Assembly: GCA_019671005.1 (NCBI GenBank)
Contig: CM033744.1
Span: 40,116,022 to 40,180,021, forward strand
Source: Hibiscus mutabilis
Taxonomy: Eukaryota > Streptophyta > Magnoliopsida > Malvales > Malvaceae
Reading direction: 5' to 3'
Length of the DNA: 64,000 bases
A model generated the notes under the pieces. That model saw only the letters and a program-made list of their open reading frames with translations. It had not been told where the DNA came from and searched no databases. The position numbers and the translations under genes were made by a program. This document shows positions 45,701 to 58,426 of the stretch, piece after piece; positions within the stretch are counted from its first letter, which is position 1; each line of letters begins with the position of its first letter.

Positions 45701-46456
45701 TAGGAATGTAAATCAACCGGATAAAGTTGTTTTCATATTCGTTTGTTTATTTTTGAAGTTGTTTATATTTGACTTGTGTTTGTTTATGTTAAGTATGACT
45801 CATATACTAGATAAAGGACATATGCTAGTAATTGTACCGGGGTTACTCTTATATAATGTATTTGTAACCTAATTGTATTATTAATCTCATAATAAGAAAA
45901 CCGCCGCTCATCTCTCCCGATGACGTAAGCACATTGCCGAACCTCGTTAAAATCTTGTGTTCTTGTTTGTTTTAATTCATTGTTGATTTTCTTAATTTTT
46001 CAACAGTTTAAATTTTTAATATCATGTTTAAAATCAATTATATGGTATGTTCGTGCTCGATTTGTTTAGCATTAACGAGAATGTTTGTTTAACGTTTGCT
46101 AACATATTCATTTCTCATTTTTATATTATTTTTTATTTCAATCGAGTAAAGCATTTAGAGCACACTACTTACAACTTGTTTTTTTTTCCAAATTATCCAT
46201 AATGATTGCAAATATAATATATATGTTTCATAGATTAATGAGTTGAAAATCAAATATAAAAATAAAAGGCGTATTATTTAATAATTTTATAAGAAAATAC
46301 TATTAATAAACAAACAAGTTATAAACGAGCTTGTTCATAAACATAAACGAACCGAACACACATACGCTCATGTTCGTTTATTAAATGAATTTAAATGAAC
46401 GTTTTATGAACGATTCGCGGACAATTCATTAAATGTTCTATTTATTTACACCTCTA
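45701..46456. mobile_element. hAT-type MITE, degenerate
   Basis: Ends TAGGAATGTAAAT and the complement TAGAGGTGTAAAT; subterminal ATTCGTTTGTTTAT and ATGTTCGTTTATTAAATG words. Flanks ACAAGAAG and ATCAGAAC match at 5 of 8. Old copy. Confidence 0.55.
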
Positions 46457-46484
46457 ATCAGAACTACCACATACAATATACATT

Positions 46485-46647
46485 CTTTTTTTTTTGAATA
46501 GTCTAAAGGTGATTACAAGGTAGTATATGTTCATACATATTCTTAACCTTTTGACAATACGTATACAACTTGTAGTCAGAGTGATTTGAATCCAAATCTC
46601 TTAAGATGAACATTATTTATTTTTTTACTGGGACACTTGTTGAGTTC
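46485..46647 (-). mobile_element. SINE-like element, copy 2
   Basis: Minus strand: TGAACTCAACAAGTGTCCCA at the head, a box B-like GGATTCAAATC, then TATGAACATATACTACCTTG and CACCTTTAGACTATTC, then an A-run. The best preserved of three related copies. Confidence 0.6.
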
Positions 46648-47122
46648 AAATAAAGATACATATGTGATTGACAGGACACATTTTTATTGTACATGACACT
46701 CCTCGTTCCCAACATCAAATATTTTATTTGATTTAGCAACAAAAAAAACGCATTTTCACGTGTGCTTTTGCAATTCATAATGGAAGTATATTATATAATA
46801 CTACTTCCGGCATATACAATAAAAAAGAGGAATATATATATATATATATATATTAGTTTCCCGTTGTGATGCACGTCGATTATATAGAATTCAAATGTAA
46901 TTACTTGTTGCTGGCCACGCCATTGAATTTAATTTACCCAAACCATGATTTCTTCTTTTCTATTTTTTCAGTCTCTTTTTGAGGGCTATGGCTGTACAGT
47001 GACTCCTGTTTTCTGGGCTTATTATTGCAAAAAATTCTTATGCTTGTCTAGGTAAAGAAAGGAGTTAGGGTTATGGATGATAAGGCTGGCTGGCTGCTAT
47101 TTACTCCCCTCGTATACTTCTC

Positions 47123-50100
47123 CTAGAAATGCTCCTTGTGGAATTCAAATTTTGTGGAACCTTTATGGTTCAACTCGTGGCACAGTTTGCTCAGCTCTTT
47201 TGCCAAAACCGGTGCCCCGCAGTAAAACACCCCTGCTCCACCGCACCATAGTATTAGAATACAGAGAAGATTGTCATTTTCATTTGCTTAAGTAGAATTG
47301 GGGAGGGGGCAGCCACTCACCTATCCTTGCATTGCAATGCTTGGAACTTAGTTTAGACAGAACTTTCTTCCATTTAGGCCTTGCAAAATGGGTCCTCACC
47401 TGATCATTTCAAGAGTAATGGCCCGTGACAATAATCATATGCTGCGAAAATGAAAATGAGAGACAGAAAAGGGTCTTACCCTGGTGCCTGAAACGATGTC
47501 AACTCCATTCTTGGCATGATTTAGTGCTTGGACCATTGTGATGAGAGCCGAGCGTGCATCGCCTTCCTCGTACACGCTTGTCAAATAGTTGTGCATTTCA
47601 ATGACACCCTGTGGTCCAAAGGGACAAGTTAGTAACACCAACTGAAGAGTATTGGCATTCTAACAACATTATAAATGAAAAAAACTTGTTCAATGATTAG
47701 TTCATTTACCCTTTGATCAAGTTCTGCAACTTCATTCATGACCCCTTTGAACCAATCAAATGAACCTTGCTCCCTGGTTACCCAATAAAAGTAAGCATTG
47801 GTCGTCTTAAGAGTCTTCTTCCGTGAAACTTTGTTTGGGGCGGTTGAATCATTGCTCTCGACACTTAAGTCTGATGTCCTACTGGTATCTGAGGCCAAAT
47901 CCTGAAAATGAAGAAGATCTTCATTGTGAATCTTATAAGAAAAGACCAAGAATAGCAGATTCATTTAACTTGGCACAAGTTACTTACTGCCTGCTCCTCC
48001 ATTTTGACAATGTTGTTAAGCAGATCTTTTAAGATGCTGATGAATGGTGTTGCACCAATTCCAAGACCCACAAGCAACAGGACATCATACTTCCTATAGT
48101 CTTGTGCCGGTGCGCCATACGGTCCATCAATTAACAGCTTTGGCAAACTGTTCTTCGGACAAGAATATCATGGATTATAACATTAACAGACTCTAAATGC
48201 TTCTAGAAAAGAGAATGTTGAATGTAATAATAGAAGCCAAATAGATGTTACCTTTTCTTAGTCGTCTCATCAGCCCTGAGAAGCCCACTTTTCCCAGCTA
48301 CAGGTGGTTCACAAACCTCTGAGAATAGCCGTTTGAGTTCTTGGGTCCAGTCACCTAGCTGACGGATATGTACACTAAGGTAGTCATCACCAGGAGCAGA
48401 GGTGATGGAGAAAGGATGCCTGGTTCACAAAAGGAAATGCTCATGAGTTCACAAGAAAACTTGCAATCAAATATGTTAACCAGGTTCCATTCATCTTAGA
48501 AGGTAATTGTGGACACCAAATGGAATTGGTCTGAGTCCATTTTCATTTTCTTCTATTATGTACTTACATCCAAAATATTGTTCTGGAATTCTGAAAATAA
48601 TTTAGTAGCAAAGCGAAACAGATGCAATCATTGTTAAACATTATATATGCTTTTATATTTTTTACTTGCCATTCAAATGAAGAGACAGCAGGGCATTGGA
48701 CAAACATGTACTGTCCGCTCTTGTACCGAAATTGAGGCGGCTTAGACATTTGTAATGTGAGAACACCTCCCGGATAAATTGCAACCTGTGTATCGGGAAT
48801 GCAAAGTTACAAGATGATGGCCAATCAAAGATTCAAAATACTCGGCATCCTCGTTCAGACCTAAATTCAGGGATCATGGGAAATGGATCACACTTCACAG
48901 AGAAGCTAATCTCGTGAATCGATCAGCCTGTGCTTTCCCAGTTAATTGGTCCAGTAAATGTTTCTCCGTTTTGTACTTCACCCTTTTTCATTGAGCAAAT
49001 TCTAATTACTTACGTAACTTCTTGTTTATAAAGTGACAGAGTTATGCTTACCTTCAAAAGCCGGACAGTATAGGAACCAGAACGAAAAAATCTTAGGGTC
49101 CTTTCTCCAGCATATAACAAAACTGGAACAGCTAGGTACATCCAAGTCTGCAAACATGAAATTCCATACCTTAACCTCAAGGCTGAAACTACAGTTATAG
49201 TTAAATAAAATAAAATCTTGCTGTTAGAATTTCTGCAAACACTTGAGAGAAGATTTAAATATATACCGTCTTACGGTACCATATGTGCACAAGATAAAGG
49301 AATTCGCCATGGATGATGAGCAAGGCATAGACAATGACAAACAGGTGATGTGAGTACCAGAAGGCATTGAAGCCAGTGATTCTATCAAAGGGCTTGGGAA
49401 GTTTAATCAGGTTCCGCCGAAACCATCTTGTTGCCAGTGTAAATGCAATGGCCGTGAAGATAACCATTAGAATTCCAGTCATTCCCTCAGTCCCTTTTAC
49501 CAGGTCCAAGTACGTTGGCTTATGACTTCCAAAGTCATGGCTTAGATACTTTTTATACATATCATTAGAAGAATCGATCAGCCTCGGAAAATCACAGGCG
49601 AGATGGTTACCGACATGGAGAATGACTCCAATTACAATCGCTGCAGCTATTGTCTGCATAAGATGAGGAGAGCGTCAAAAATGATCTAATTGTATGGGGA
49701 TCGACAACTTTCAAACTTCAACGTTATTATGAAATGCATCAATTTTGCTTTGTTTTCGGCCTTATTTGCAAATGTTTGAATTGGCCCCTATATCCACTAG
49801 CTAACTTTGCCAGCCTTATATTGATTGGGTCTGGGTATATTTACTTGACTTTGAAAATTGATAAAAACAAATTCCAACAAATTATTGTAAAAAAAATAAA
49901 AAATTTCTTCTGTTTATGTCAATGGTTCAGTCACCGCCCAAAAAATTGAAACAAATATTCTTGCTTAGATAATAGTAGTGAGAAAAGGGTAAACTACAAT
50001 AGATGTCACTTAATTATAGGTAAGATTACATTTGTATCACTTAATTATTAAAAGTTATACTTATGTCACTCAATTTTGTGTAAAGTTACATTTGGGTCAC

Positions 50101-53100
50101 CTTTTATATTTTAAAAATATATATCAATTTAGTTATTTTTCTTCCCAATCACTTGTAAACCCTCGTTAACACTAGAGTACTTCATTTGAAATCATTAATT
50201 AATCTAATACACAAATTGACATGTATTTTTTAAATATAAAGGGTGACCTAAATGTAACCTTACCCATAATTGAGTGACCCAAGTGTAACTTTTAATAATT
50301 AGGTGATCCAAATGTAACATTACCCATAATTAAGTAAACCACATACAACTTTTAATAATTGAGTTACCCAAATGTATACCTTACCCATAATTGAGTGACC
50401 AAAAAGTCACTTAAATGGGTGGGTGAAAAATTATTTTACTAAAATAAAAAAATTATTACAGTAAACAAAAAGTCGTAAGAAAAATTAAACGATTTTGAAA
50501 AGTCATTGAGAAAAGACGATAACTTTAAAGGACGTGTTTTTAAACTGAAACACTAAAATTATTTCTTCCCTATGACTTTTTAAAATCGTCTAATTTTCTT
50601 ACTGACTTTTTCGTTTATTGTAACAACATTCTATTTGATAGCATAATTTTTCACCCACTCCATTTTTCATAAATTGTTTTCCTCAAAAGAACATTATCCA
50701 AGCAAATATCCGTGGAATCATCATGGTGTATTCTACCATTAAAAAGAAATCTGTTTAGATGTCAACTTTTGCTGCAATGTCCCCCCCCCCTATCGTCACT
50801 GTTTTAAGTTCAAGGCTGATAATATCAAGTAAAGACCTACTATTGTAATTGATGGCTTAAATCAACACATCATATTGACTTCTATCATCTACTTATCCGG
50901 GACCCCAGACGCTAAACGTAAAAGACAAGCTAAAGATGTATTACTAGAGAGGAGATAAAGGAGTTGGTAAACTACATACCGTGTGAAAGTTGATGTTGTC
51001 GTCAAAAGGTACGACTAGACCCAGCTTTGTGGACCTGAGCCAAGTAATGGTGTTTCTGCACACGGGCATGAGGATAAGAGCCATGTTAAACTTCAGGGTC
51101 TCAGCTGCTCCTTTGGCTGTGAGGAGACAATAACCCATAACTTTAAAAGCACTCTTTTGTTTGTACTGAAAGAATTTCCAAGTAAAGAGTCCTATCATAA
51201 TCATGGTCCACAATGACACGACCCATATTTTCTTCCAATTTCCTTCTAGATAGTACACAAGTTTATTGCTCATTCTTCTGATCCTGCTTCTTTTTCTTAA
51301 TCCTTGTAAGTTTTGGCTAAGTGCCTGGCTTGTGTAGCTTAGGGATTGACTGTAACTCAGATACGTGTCCTTTTGCAGGAGAAGGGTCTCCAGTTGCCAT
51401 AGCTGCATCATTTTCATCAGTCATCATCATCCACCAAATCATGGTGTTATGGCAAAGGAAATATTAAATGATAAGGAAAGTTTCTAGTCATGAAAAAAGA
51501 CAAAATTAGCTTTGATTCTGTCAACTGGTTACACTATGAGTGATGCAGAATGGAGGACGGTTGCGTGCGTGAATGAGTGAAGAGGACGCGTTTTGGAGAA
51601 GGGAATAACCAGAATGCAAAACTCACATGGGAACCCAAATGTCAGGTCTGCCATTTAGCAGGACCACTTAAAGGGACGGAGGCATGTACATTTTGGGAGA
51701 GGCTCTTGTTCCTCCCAATTTTTTTTTTAGTATAATTACATTTGATGTCCTTTTTAGTTTAAATAGTATTCAAATAAAGTCTTTGTCTCTCTTAATTTTA
51801 AATTTAAAAGCTTAATAAACTTTTGTCCCTTCCAATATTTAATTTTAGCTCGGTCCTGACCAACGAGTTCAAAACTGTCAATCATGGGACGGAGTTGGTC
51901 GGAACCCTTTAAATATATAGGACCAATACTTAATCTCAACAACTTTGACAAGTAAAACAAAAGGGGGAAAATCAATTTTACAAGATATGAAATAAAGAAA
52001 AAAAAAACAAAATTCAAGCCAAGATGCCATTGCCCTATAGTGACCTGCCAAGATGATTATAATACTATAAAGTCTTAATTATCATATGGATAATCATGCA
52101 AATCCAATTTCTTTTTCTTCCTATCTAGCTAAAGTTAACTAAAAACGGTTCAACGACCTCAAATGTCAACATAGGTTAAGTTGAGCTGTCTCTAGTAAAA
52201 GCTTTGATCATTCATTCTTAGTCACGGTTGAACAAAACCAGAACCCGATTGTTGGAAGATTTGATCATTTTCCTACCAATAGACTTTGGAAGAACAAATC
52301 CTATCTACTAATTTCATATTTTTCTTAATAATATTGTCAATGCTGCTCAACTGGACATCTTATCGAAACTAATTTATTAGTTTGAAACCTAATCTGAAAA
52401 TAAAACCTCACTGTGAAATATAATTTCCTCAACTTGAAATATAAAATTATGGAACACCCTTTTTTGGGTCGAATTCTAGAACATCCTTTGTCTTAATACC
52501 CTTGAATATTAAATAATATTAAGAGGTAAAAAATCATGCATAAAGCATAGAAGGAGTTGAGTATGGAAAGTTCATATAAATGATGGACCCACCTCAATAT
52601 AGCCAAGTCTTTCAGGGTCCAACTCTTCCATGATCAAAGCTGCATATTCTTCCGCCTGCTCCTTCAATCTCGATAGCTTGTTTGCTGAAGCACTTAGCGC
52701 GACAATCTGTATAATCAGGAGGAGAATAAAATTTGTAATTTCCCAATTAAAATTAATTATGTATAGACCAAAATGCCCCCACCAACCCACTAAGATTTTA
52801 TTAGTAAAATGACCAAAATTCGGGGAAAAATACAGGCCAAACATTGAATATAAAAGAATCAATCTAATTATTATGTCATGAAGAATCAATCTAATTATCG
52901 ATTGAAATTATATCTTTTTCTCATTTCTTTAATTTGAATTATTTAATATGGTAGTAGTTAGTGTACGAGTTTCTTGCGATTTAAGGTCATTCAATACCCT
53001 GCCTAACGTTGATTATAATAAACCAAATGACACCCGGTTAACAAGTTTTTTTTTTATATAAACATTAAATTATTTCCCTCTAAAGATGAAAGGGCGGCCT

Positions 53101-54280
53101 TTCAATTTTCATTTTGAAGAAAAATAATAGTAATTTTAGTGGAAGGGGAAATGTTAATTAAAAATTAGTTTGAAGTGGCTGCCTAATCCAATTTCATTAA
53201 AAATTTGGTTTATTATTATTACCTCTTTTACTTCAGCCTCAGTGATTCTACCATCATCGTTCTTGTCCACCCTGAAACATAATTCACATATCAATCATAT
53301 AATATGAGATTAGAGAAGAAGGCGAGTTTGAAATTTTAATTTTAAAATGGAATAATTAAAAGAAATTAATTAAAAATTAGTATTACTAATTATAGAATAG
53401 TTTGATAATGCGTACATGTCGAAGAAGATCTGGAGGCGAGAATCAAAGCTTTGATCGGTGATTTGAGACCAATATTCATAGAGTTCATCTCTGCAAATTT
53501 TTTCAACTTTTAATCTCCTTCGTCTACTCAATGCATCGAACATCTCCAGTGCAAATTCCTTCGAATCCTTCATTCCTTAAAGAATGGTAAACGATTACGA
53601 AAATCAGTTAGGAGATTGATTGGAATTGAAGCGTTTAAAAATGGATTTGAAAAGGAAATGTGATGATGAAATGGATAACCTATGCATTGTGCGAAATCGG
53701 AGCGAAATAGAAAACCGTCTTTTGCGAGTTTGTGGAAATTGTTTTGAACTTCTTCCCATACATTGGCTTTATTGTTGCTGATAAACCTTAATCCGCGGAG
53801 TGCTTTTGAAGCGCCGGAGCGAGTCCGGTCGAGCTGAGCTCGCTGCTTTCTTAGAGCTCGAGCGGATAAAGCCGAATCGAATCCGTTTATAGTCTGAGAT
53901 GTGTGTCCGTGTCCCCATGAGAACTTCCGTAGCTCGGCTTTCAACTCCTGTGAGAACTGCCTGGCTTTGGCCACTGCCTCGGCTTTTAGTTCTTGTGAAA
54001 ACTGTCTGAGTCTATTGGATGAACTCCGCTTGATCGTCGGTGATCGTGAAGCGGAGGCCAGAGTATCGGATCCTTCATCGACGTGGATGGTGGTGGCCGG
54101 CTCGACGCTTCGGAGGATGATGGTATCATCGTCTTGGAGATCGATGGTTACCTCGACGAACTCCTCGGCCGACATGTACTCGCTCCCCGGCGAAGTTGTT
54201 GAACTGTGTGTGATTTTGGCGGGAACGGTGTCCGATGCCCATCGCCTCTCGTGCGTCGGTAAAGAGCCGTCGTCTCTCAT
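47123..54280 (-). CDS. RBOHF: Respiratory burst oxidase homolog F-like NADPH oxidase, 14 exons
   Basis: Exons: 54280-53680, 53575-53416, 53271-53223, 52706-52593, 51402-50980, 49653-49267, 49147-49052, 48785-48670, 48419-48252, 48147-47988, 47901-47710, 47608-47480, 47399-47321, 47232-47123; 927 residues, all phases agree. It makes superoxide outside the plasma membrane from cytosolic NADPH. The N-terminus has EFVEVTIDLQDDDTIILRSV and two RQFSQELKAE copies, as in RBOHF. EF-hand DKNDDGRITEAE is at 256-267, a weaker one at about 300-311. Heme histidines H448/H462 and H551/H564 keep the 14- and 13-residue spacing of gp91phox. FAD motif HPFSIT is at 650-655, NADPH motif GLGIGATP at 732-739, CGAP at 896-899, end FEFHKEHF. 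Ca2+ and phosphorylation control is family knowledge. Intron 8 appears to use a GC donor. The start at 54,280 was chosen over an in-frame ATG at 54,391 by family length. Confidence 0.95.
49987..50415. mobile_element. Inverted-repeat MITE in RBOHF intron 5
   Basis: The left arm GGGTAAACTACAATAGATGT continues with AATTATAGGTAAGATTACATTTG and ATTATTAAAAGTTATAC; the right arm has the same words inverted, repeated about three times (TAATTGAGTGACCCAAGTGT). This GGGTAAACTAC...CACT design is of the Mutator-type MITEs common in plants. Boundary on the right approximate. Confidence 0.65.
50416..50662. mobile_element. Second foldback MITE in RBOHF intron 5
   Basis: Ends TGGGTGGGTGAAAAATTAT and the complement TGGAGTGGGTGAAAAATTAT. 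The arms run about 100 bp each (AAACAAAAAGTCGTAAGAAA; AAACGATTTTGAAAAGTCAT), meeting near 50,530. It begins where the first MITE ends. No clear target duplication. Confidence 0.7.
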
Positions 54281-54497
54281 TGAGCAGCCAACAACTACTT
54301 GCTGTGCCTGCTTAAACTTGAATTTATAGGAATTAAGGTTTAGTTCATTTTTTGAAAGGAAACTGATAAAGTTGAATATGAAGATAGGCAAAGGAAACGC
54401 GGAGGGAATCTGATGGAAACGACAAGAAAAAATACAAAGGAAATTTAAAAGGAAGAAAGGACTTGTATTGCAGGGACCAAAGGAGATTTATTTATTT

Positions 54498-54505
54498 GTT
54501 TATAT
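54498..54505 (-). promoter_or_regulatory. Candidate TATA box of the RBOHF-like gene
   Basis: Minus-strand ATATAAAC, about 220 bp before the ATG. A weak call: the upstream DNA is AT-rich and other matches are possible. Confidence 0.3.
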
Positions 54506-55333
54506 GTTGGATTTCGTAGGAAAGAATTATCATTGATTTATAATTATATAATTTTCAAAGGATTTATAAGACAATTTTGCTATTTTGGAAGGACTAAGGC
54601 CTAGAGATGGGCATTTTACCCTACTCTGCACGATCGGGTCAGATTTTTTAATAAAAAAATTAAATTTAGATCGGTCGAGTTTTTATTAAGAGTCGAGTCG
54701 GGTTAGGGTTTAAGGTGGAGAGTATCCGACCCGAAACTAATTGTGCACTTTTTCCTTAATTTTTTAGGAATATTTATAATAATGCCCCTATTTATATATA
54801 TATATATATTTATAATTAAGTCCTTAAAATTAACTTTTTATTTATAATTTAGTTCTTAAAATTATTATTTTTTGTGATTAACTCCCTTAAAATTATTTAT
54901 TGTACAATTAAATTCCTAAAATTAATTTTTTTATAAGTCAGGTATGATCGAATCTAAAGTATTTATTTTTGGGTCAAGTTCGGGTGGGTCAAAAACCCCC
55001 GGCCCGGACGTCAGTAAAGAGTCGTCCTTTATCCATTTTGATATTTTACTAATATTTTATCATTTTTTTCATTAAAAATGTAATTGTTAAATATATTAAT
55101 ATAATCATTATTTTGAATTAATATGATAAAAATATTAAATTAATTTAAAATATCTATGTGTATAATAAATAAAATTATATTAGCAATTGAATTGTTAAAA
55201 TATTAATGGTACAAGGCCTTGTTTGGCAACTAATAGATAATTGATAGTGGATTACATTAGTTAATAGTTGATAACAGATTACATTAACTGATGTGATTAT
55301 CTAATTGCTTTAACTGGTTGTATAAAAGTGTCT
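54506..55333. other. RBOHF upstream region with degenerate hAT-like sequence
   Basis: 54,603-55,010 has TAGAGATGGGCATTTTACCC at one side and GGGTCAAAAACCCCCGGCCC at the other, with GTCGAGTCGGGTT words, like a decayed hAT-type MITE. A (TA)n run lies at about 54,797-54,810. GGCCTTGTTTGG at 55,215 may be one end of another MITE (see findings). Confidence 0.4.
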
Positions 55334-56179
55334 TGTAACACCCTTACCGGTATTTATTACTCAATACTAGTATGGAGTGTCACGTGATGTTTAAACCACA
55401 TTTTATGCTATCCGTACAAGTCAAAAATGACGATTTTGATTTTTTCCTTTTAATCGCGTAAAATTTATTTCTAATTTTTAATCCATCAGATAGACCCCGG
55501 TTTCAGGCATCAACTTAGCAATTTATAACTATACTTTACGATTAACAAAATTACCTAAAAATTGCCTAAAATAAAAATCATTTTGATTACTCTAAAATTT
55601 CATTTTCATAACATTACATGTTTTCATTACTAGTAATTTCTTTAAACTAGCATCAAGTCTAATAAAAGTCCAATATTGTATACTAACCACTTATCTAGAT
55701 GTTAATATTACAATCCACATCTAGACTAGTTTAAAAGAGCTAATATTCATTCATACATGCCAACTAGAAAATATCAAAATACATCAAAGATGTAGTTACC
55801 GATACTGTATATATATCCTTCGTTGATAATGATGCCTTGCTCCTTACTCCGACCTGGGTTTCCTACCTACGCATGAAAAGTCATCACACGCTAAGTATAT
55901 ACTAAGTGAGACATTATATCTGTATATTCAATATAAATCAATATGCTTAAATTATAACAATAATGAGATAATCATGCAGTTTGATCACTAATCATTTGTT
56001 TCCCTTATGTTAATCACATATTAACATAATATAATTCGGATTTACAATCCTGTTAACTTCCTTGCCATTTCCTGAGCGTTTATCTACTCTCTAACCAATA
56101 TACCATTTATTATACCGTAAATTATAGCCCAAATTAACTTGAGGACTTGAGTACACGAGTCAAAAACTATACCGAAGAA

Positions 56180-56275
56180 CTAAAGAACTGCACTTAAGTG
56201 CTAAATAACCGCACCTATGTGCTAAATAACCGCACATAAGTGCTAATACACTGCACCGAAGTGCTAAACCGCTGG
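56180..56275. repeat. Tandem repeat of AAGTGCTAAATAACCGCAC-type units
   Basis: Four to five units of about 20 bp (GCACTTAAGTGCTAAATAAC, GCACCTATGTGCTAAATAAC, GCACATAAGTGCTAATACAC, GCACCGAAGTGCTAAACCGC). Copy 1 of the long repeat has only a single related unit near 22,945. Unit ends GCAC...GTGC are inverted. Confidence 0.8.
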
Positions 56276-58370
56276 ACTCTATGGCATGCCAACTATACTC
56301 TATACCTCAATAACTTACTTTGGCATACTTTTCAATTTTGTAATTAATTCATCCATGACAATTATAATCGAATACTTGGGTAGTTTATACCCTAAGTATC
56401 ACATAAAAATATCATAATCAAATTACCTGTGATCAATGCATGTAATCCCTCTACCTTTGACATTTTCTACTGTGTCAAATATCAAAATAAATATAATCTT
56501 TAAGCATATAATTATAACAGACTTATCACAATCTTTCAAATCAAACATAATATTTTCCATGCATATAATGCACTCACCTTGACACTTTATAAGTTGCCAA
56601 TATGTACTTAGCCTCACTAAGCTTCAGCTTGATCTATGTCATTTCCTCGATTGGTAGTTCGATCTCGGTTTTGATCATGATCTATATGTACATCAACATG
56701 TCATAAATACATTTCAAATTATATGTTAGTATCATACTAACACATAAATACAATAGGAATAATATTCCTACAATTATTCCTATAATTGTCCAATCTTAGA
56801 TCTATGACATAAGTCATTATACTTTTAATACCTTGAATTCTCTTCAACTTTTAATCAGAGAATGATCAAAACTTCATTCTAATAACAATTTAAACATAAT
56901 TCTTCCATGAAAACAATTTTTTTTACTTTAGTTCTAAATTTTCCCCAAAATGCCGAATTAGTCCCCAATCTTTCCAAGATTTTTGAATTGATCCTTATGT
57001 TTTTACAAACTTCTAAAATGGTCCAAATGACATTTTAAAGCTTGTAAAATCATAATTTCATCATATCTAATCTTATGAAAATTTTTCCATAATTTCCTCT
57101 AATTTCTCTTCCTTGACCGAAATGTCCTTTACTTTCCAATATTTCCATTTTGGTCCTAAATTATCAAATCAAGCTAATTTGATCATAATCTCATCATTTC
57201 TAATACTAGAATAATTTTCACAATAATTTCCCCTTTATTTCCAATTCTAACCGAATTGGTCCTTTATTCTTCCCAAGGGAAAATTTCATTCTAACATCAA
57301 TTTAAGGCTTCTAATTCACAAACCATTCATTTCCATCCTTTATTCAATTCCCTAACCAAATCCCCAAATTATAGGGTTAGGGTTTATAACCTTGAACATA
57401 GAATTAAACTAAATTCAAGCTTGTTTTCATGTTTACAACACTTGAGTTACTTAAATCAAGCCTTAATTCCAACATAGTTCATGAAATTCCAATTTCTCTC
57501 TCTTCAAGAACATGAACTATTCTTCTTATCACCATGCAAAATTACTATCAAAAGAAAGAGCATGAAGCATAGATCATTTTCTTCTAAAACAACATACCTT
57601 GATTCTAACTTTGAAGCCTTCAATTTGCCAAAGAAAATTTCTCCCCTTTTTTCTCTTGCTTTTTGAAATTCTCCAAGAAAGATGAACTAATTTTGTTCAT
57701 CTTTTTCCTTTTTAATCCACATGTGATAATTATATGAATTTTAAATTAATTTAATTAGTGAAATTACTAATTTAGCCTTCAAATCCAATAGCTAAATTTA
57801 ATCTTATCATAAACCAAGAGCCAAGATTAAATCCATGTGTTTTTCATCTTCTAAAAATGCCATCAACATTTCAAAATATTTCAAAAATACCATCCATGAC
57901 AAATATCCAATTTGCCCTCCAACTAGACTTTATTTACTAACAAGACTTGAAAATTGCCATTCCATCACCATCTAACTAAATCTAGTTAGAATCCAACCAA
58001 ATGTAATAAAATATTCATAAAATAATATTTTATGAATTTTCCATAATCCTTGGAATTGTCTTTAATATTTCAATTCGACCCGATTACTCGATATTCACTT
58101 TCTACGATTTTTCCAATTTCCAAACTATCGGGTAAAATCTGAAATTCTCATAATTCTAATATCCATATGTAAATATTTTTGACATACAAAATATTCCATA
58201 ATTTTGTAAAACTCAAAATCTTGAAATTTTGACTCGGTCCAATATACTGATAATTTACCCGAAATATTTATCGGATAAATTTCTCTTAATAATCCTTTAT
58301 CAGATATCCATTCAAAAAAATTTCAACTCGAACTGATTCTCCTTTTTATCAGTCTCAACTATTGACATGA

Positions 58371-58426
58371 GACCTTCCCATAAGGTCACCCATCCTAATG
58401 CTACTCTAGCTTGAGCACGCTTAACT
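58371..58426 (-). other. 5S rRNA-derived segment (box A, IE and box C), copy 2
   Basis: The minus strand reads AGTTAAGCGTGCTCAAGC, then TAGAGTAGCATTAGGATG, then GGTGACCTTATGGGAAGGTC. It keeps GAGTAG of 5S rRNA that copy 1 has lost, while copy 1 keeps TACTAGG and ACCTCC that this copy has lost. It lies about 220 bp from the TGTAA end, exactly as in copy 1. No T-run terminator follows closely. Confidence 0.85.

Noticed and set aside
53901..54329. 142-codon plus-strand ORF in RBOHF exon 1
   Set aside because: Shadow of the conserved exon on the other strand.
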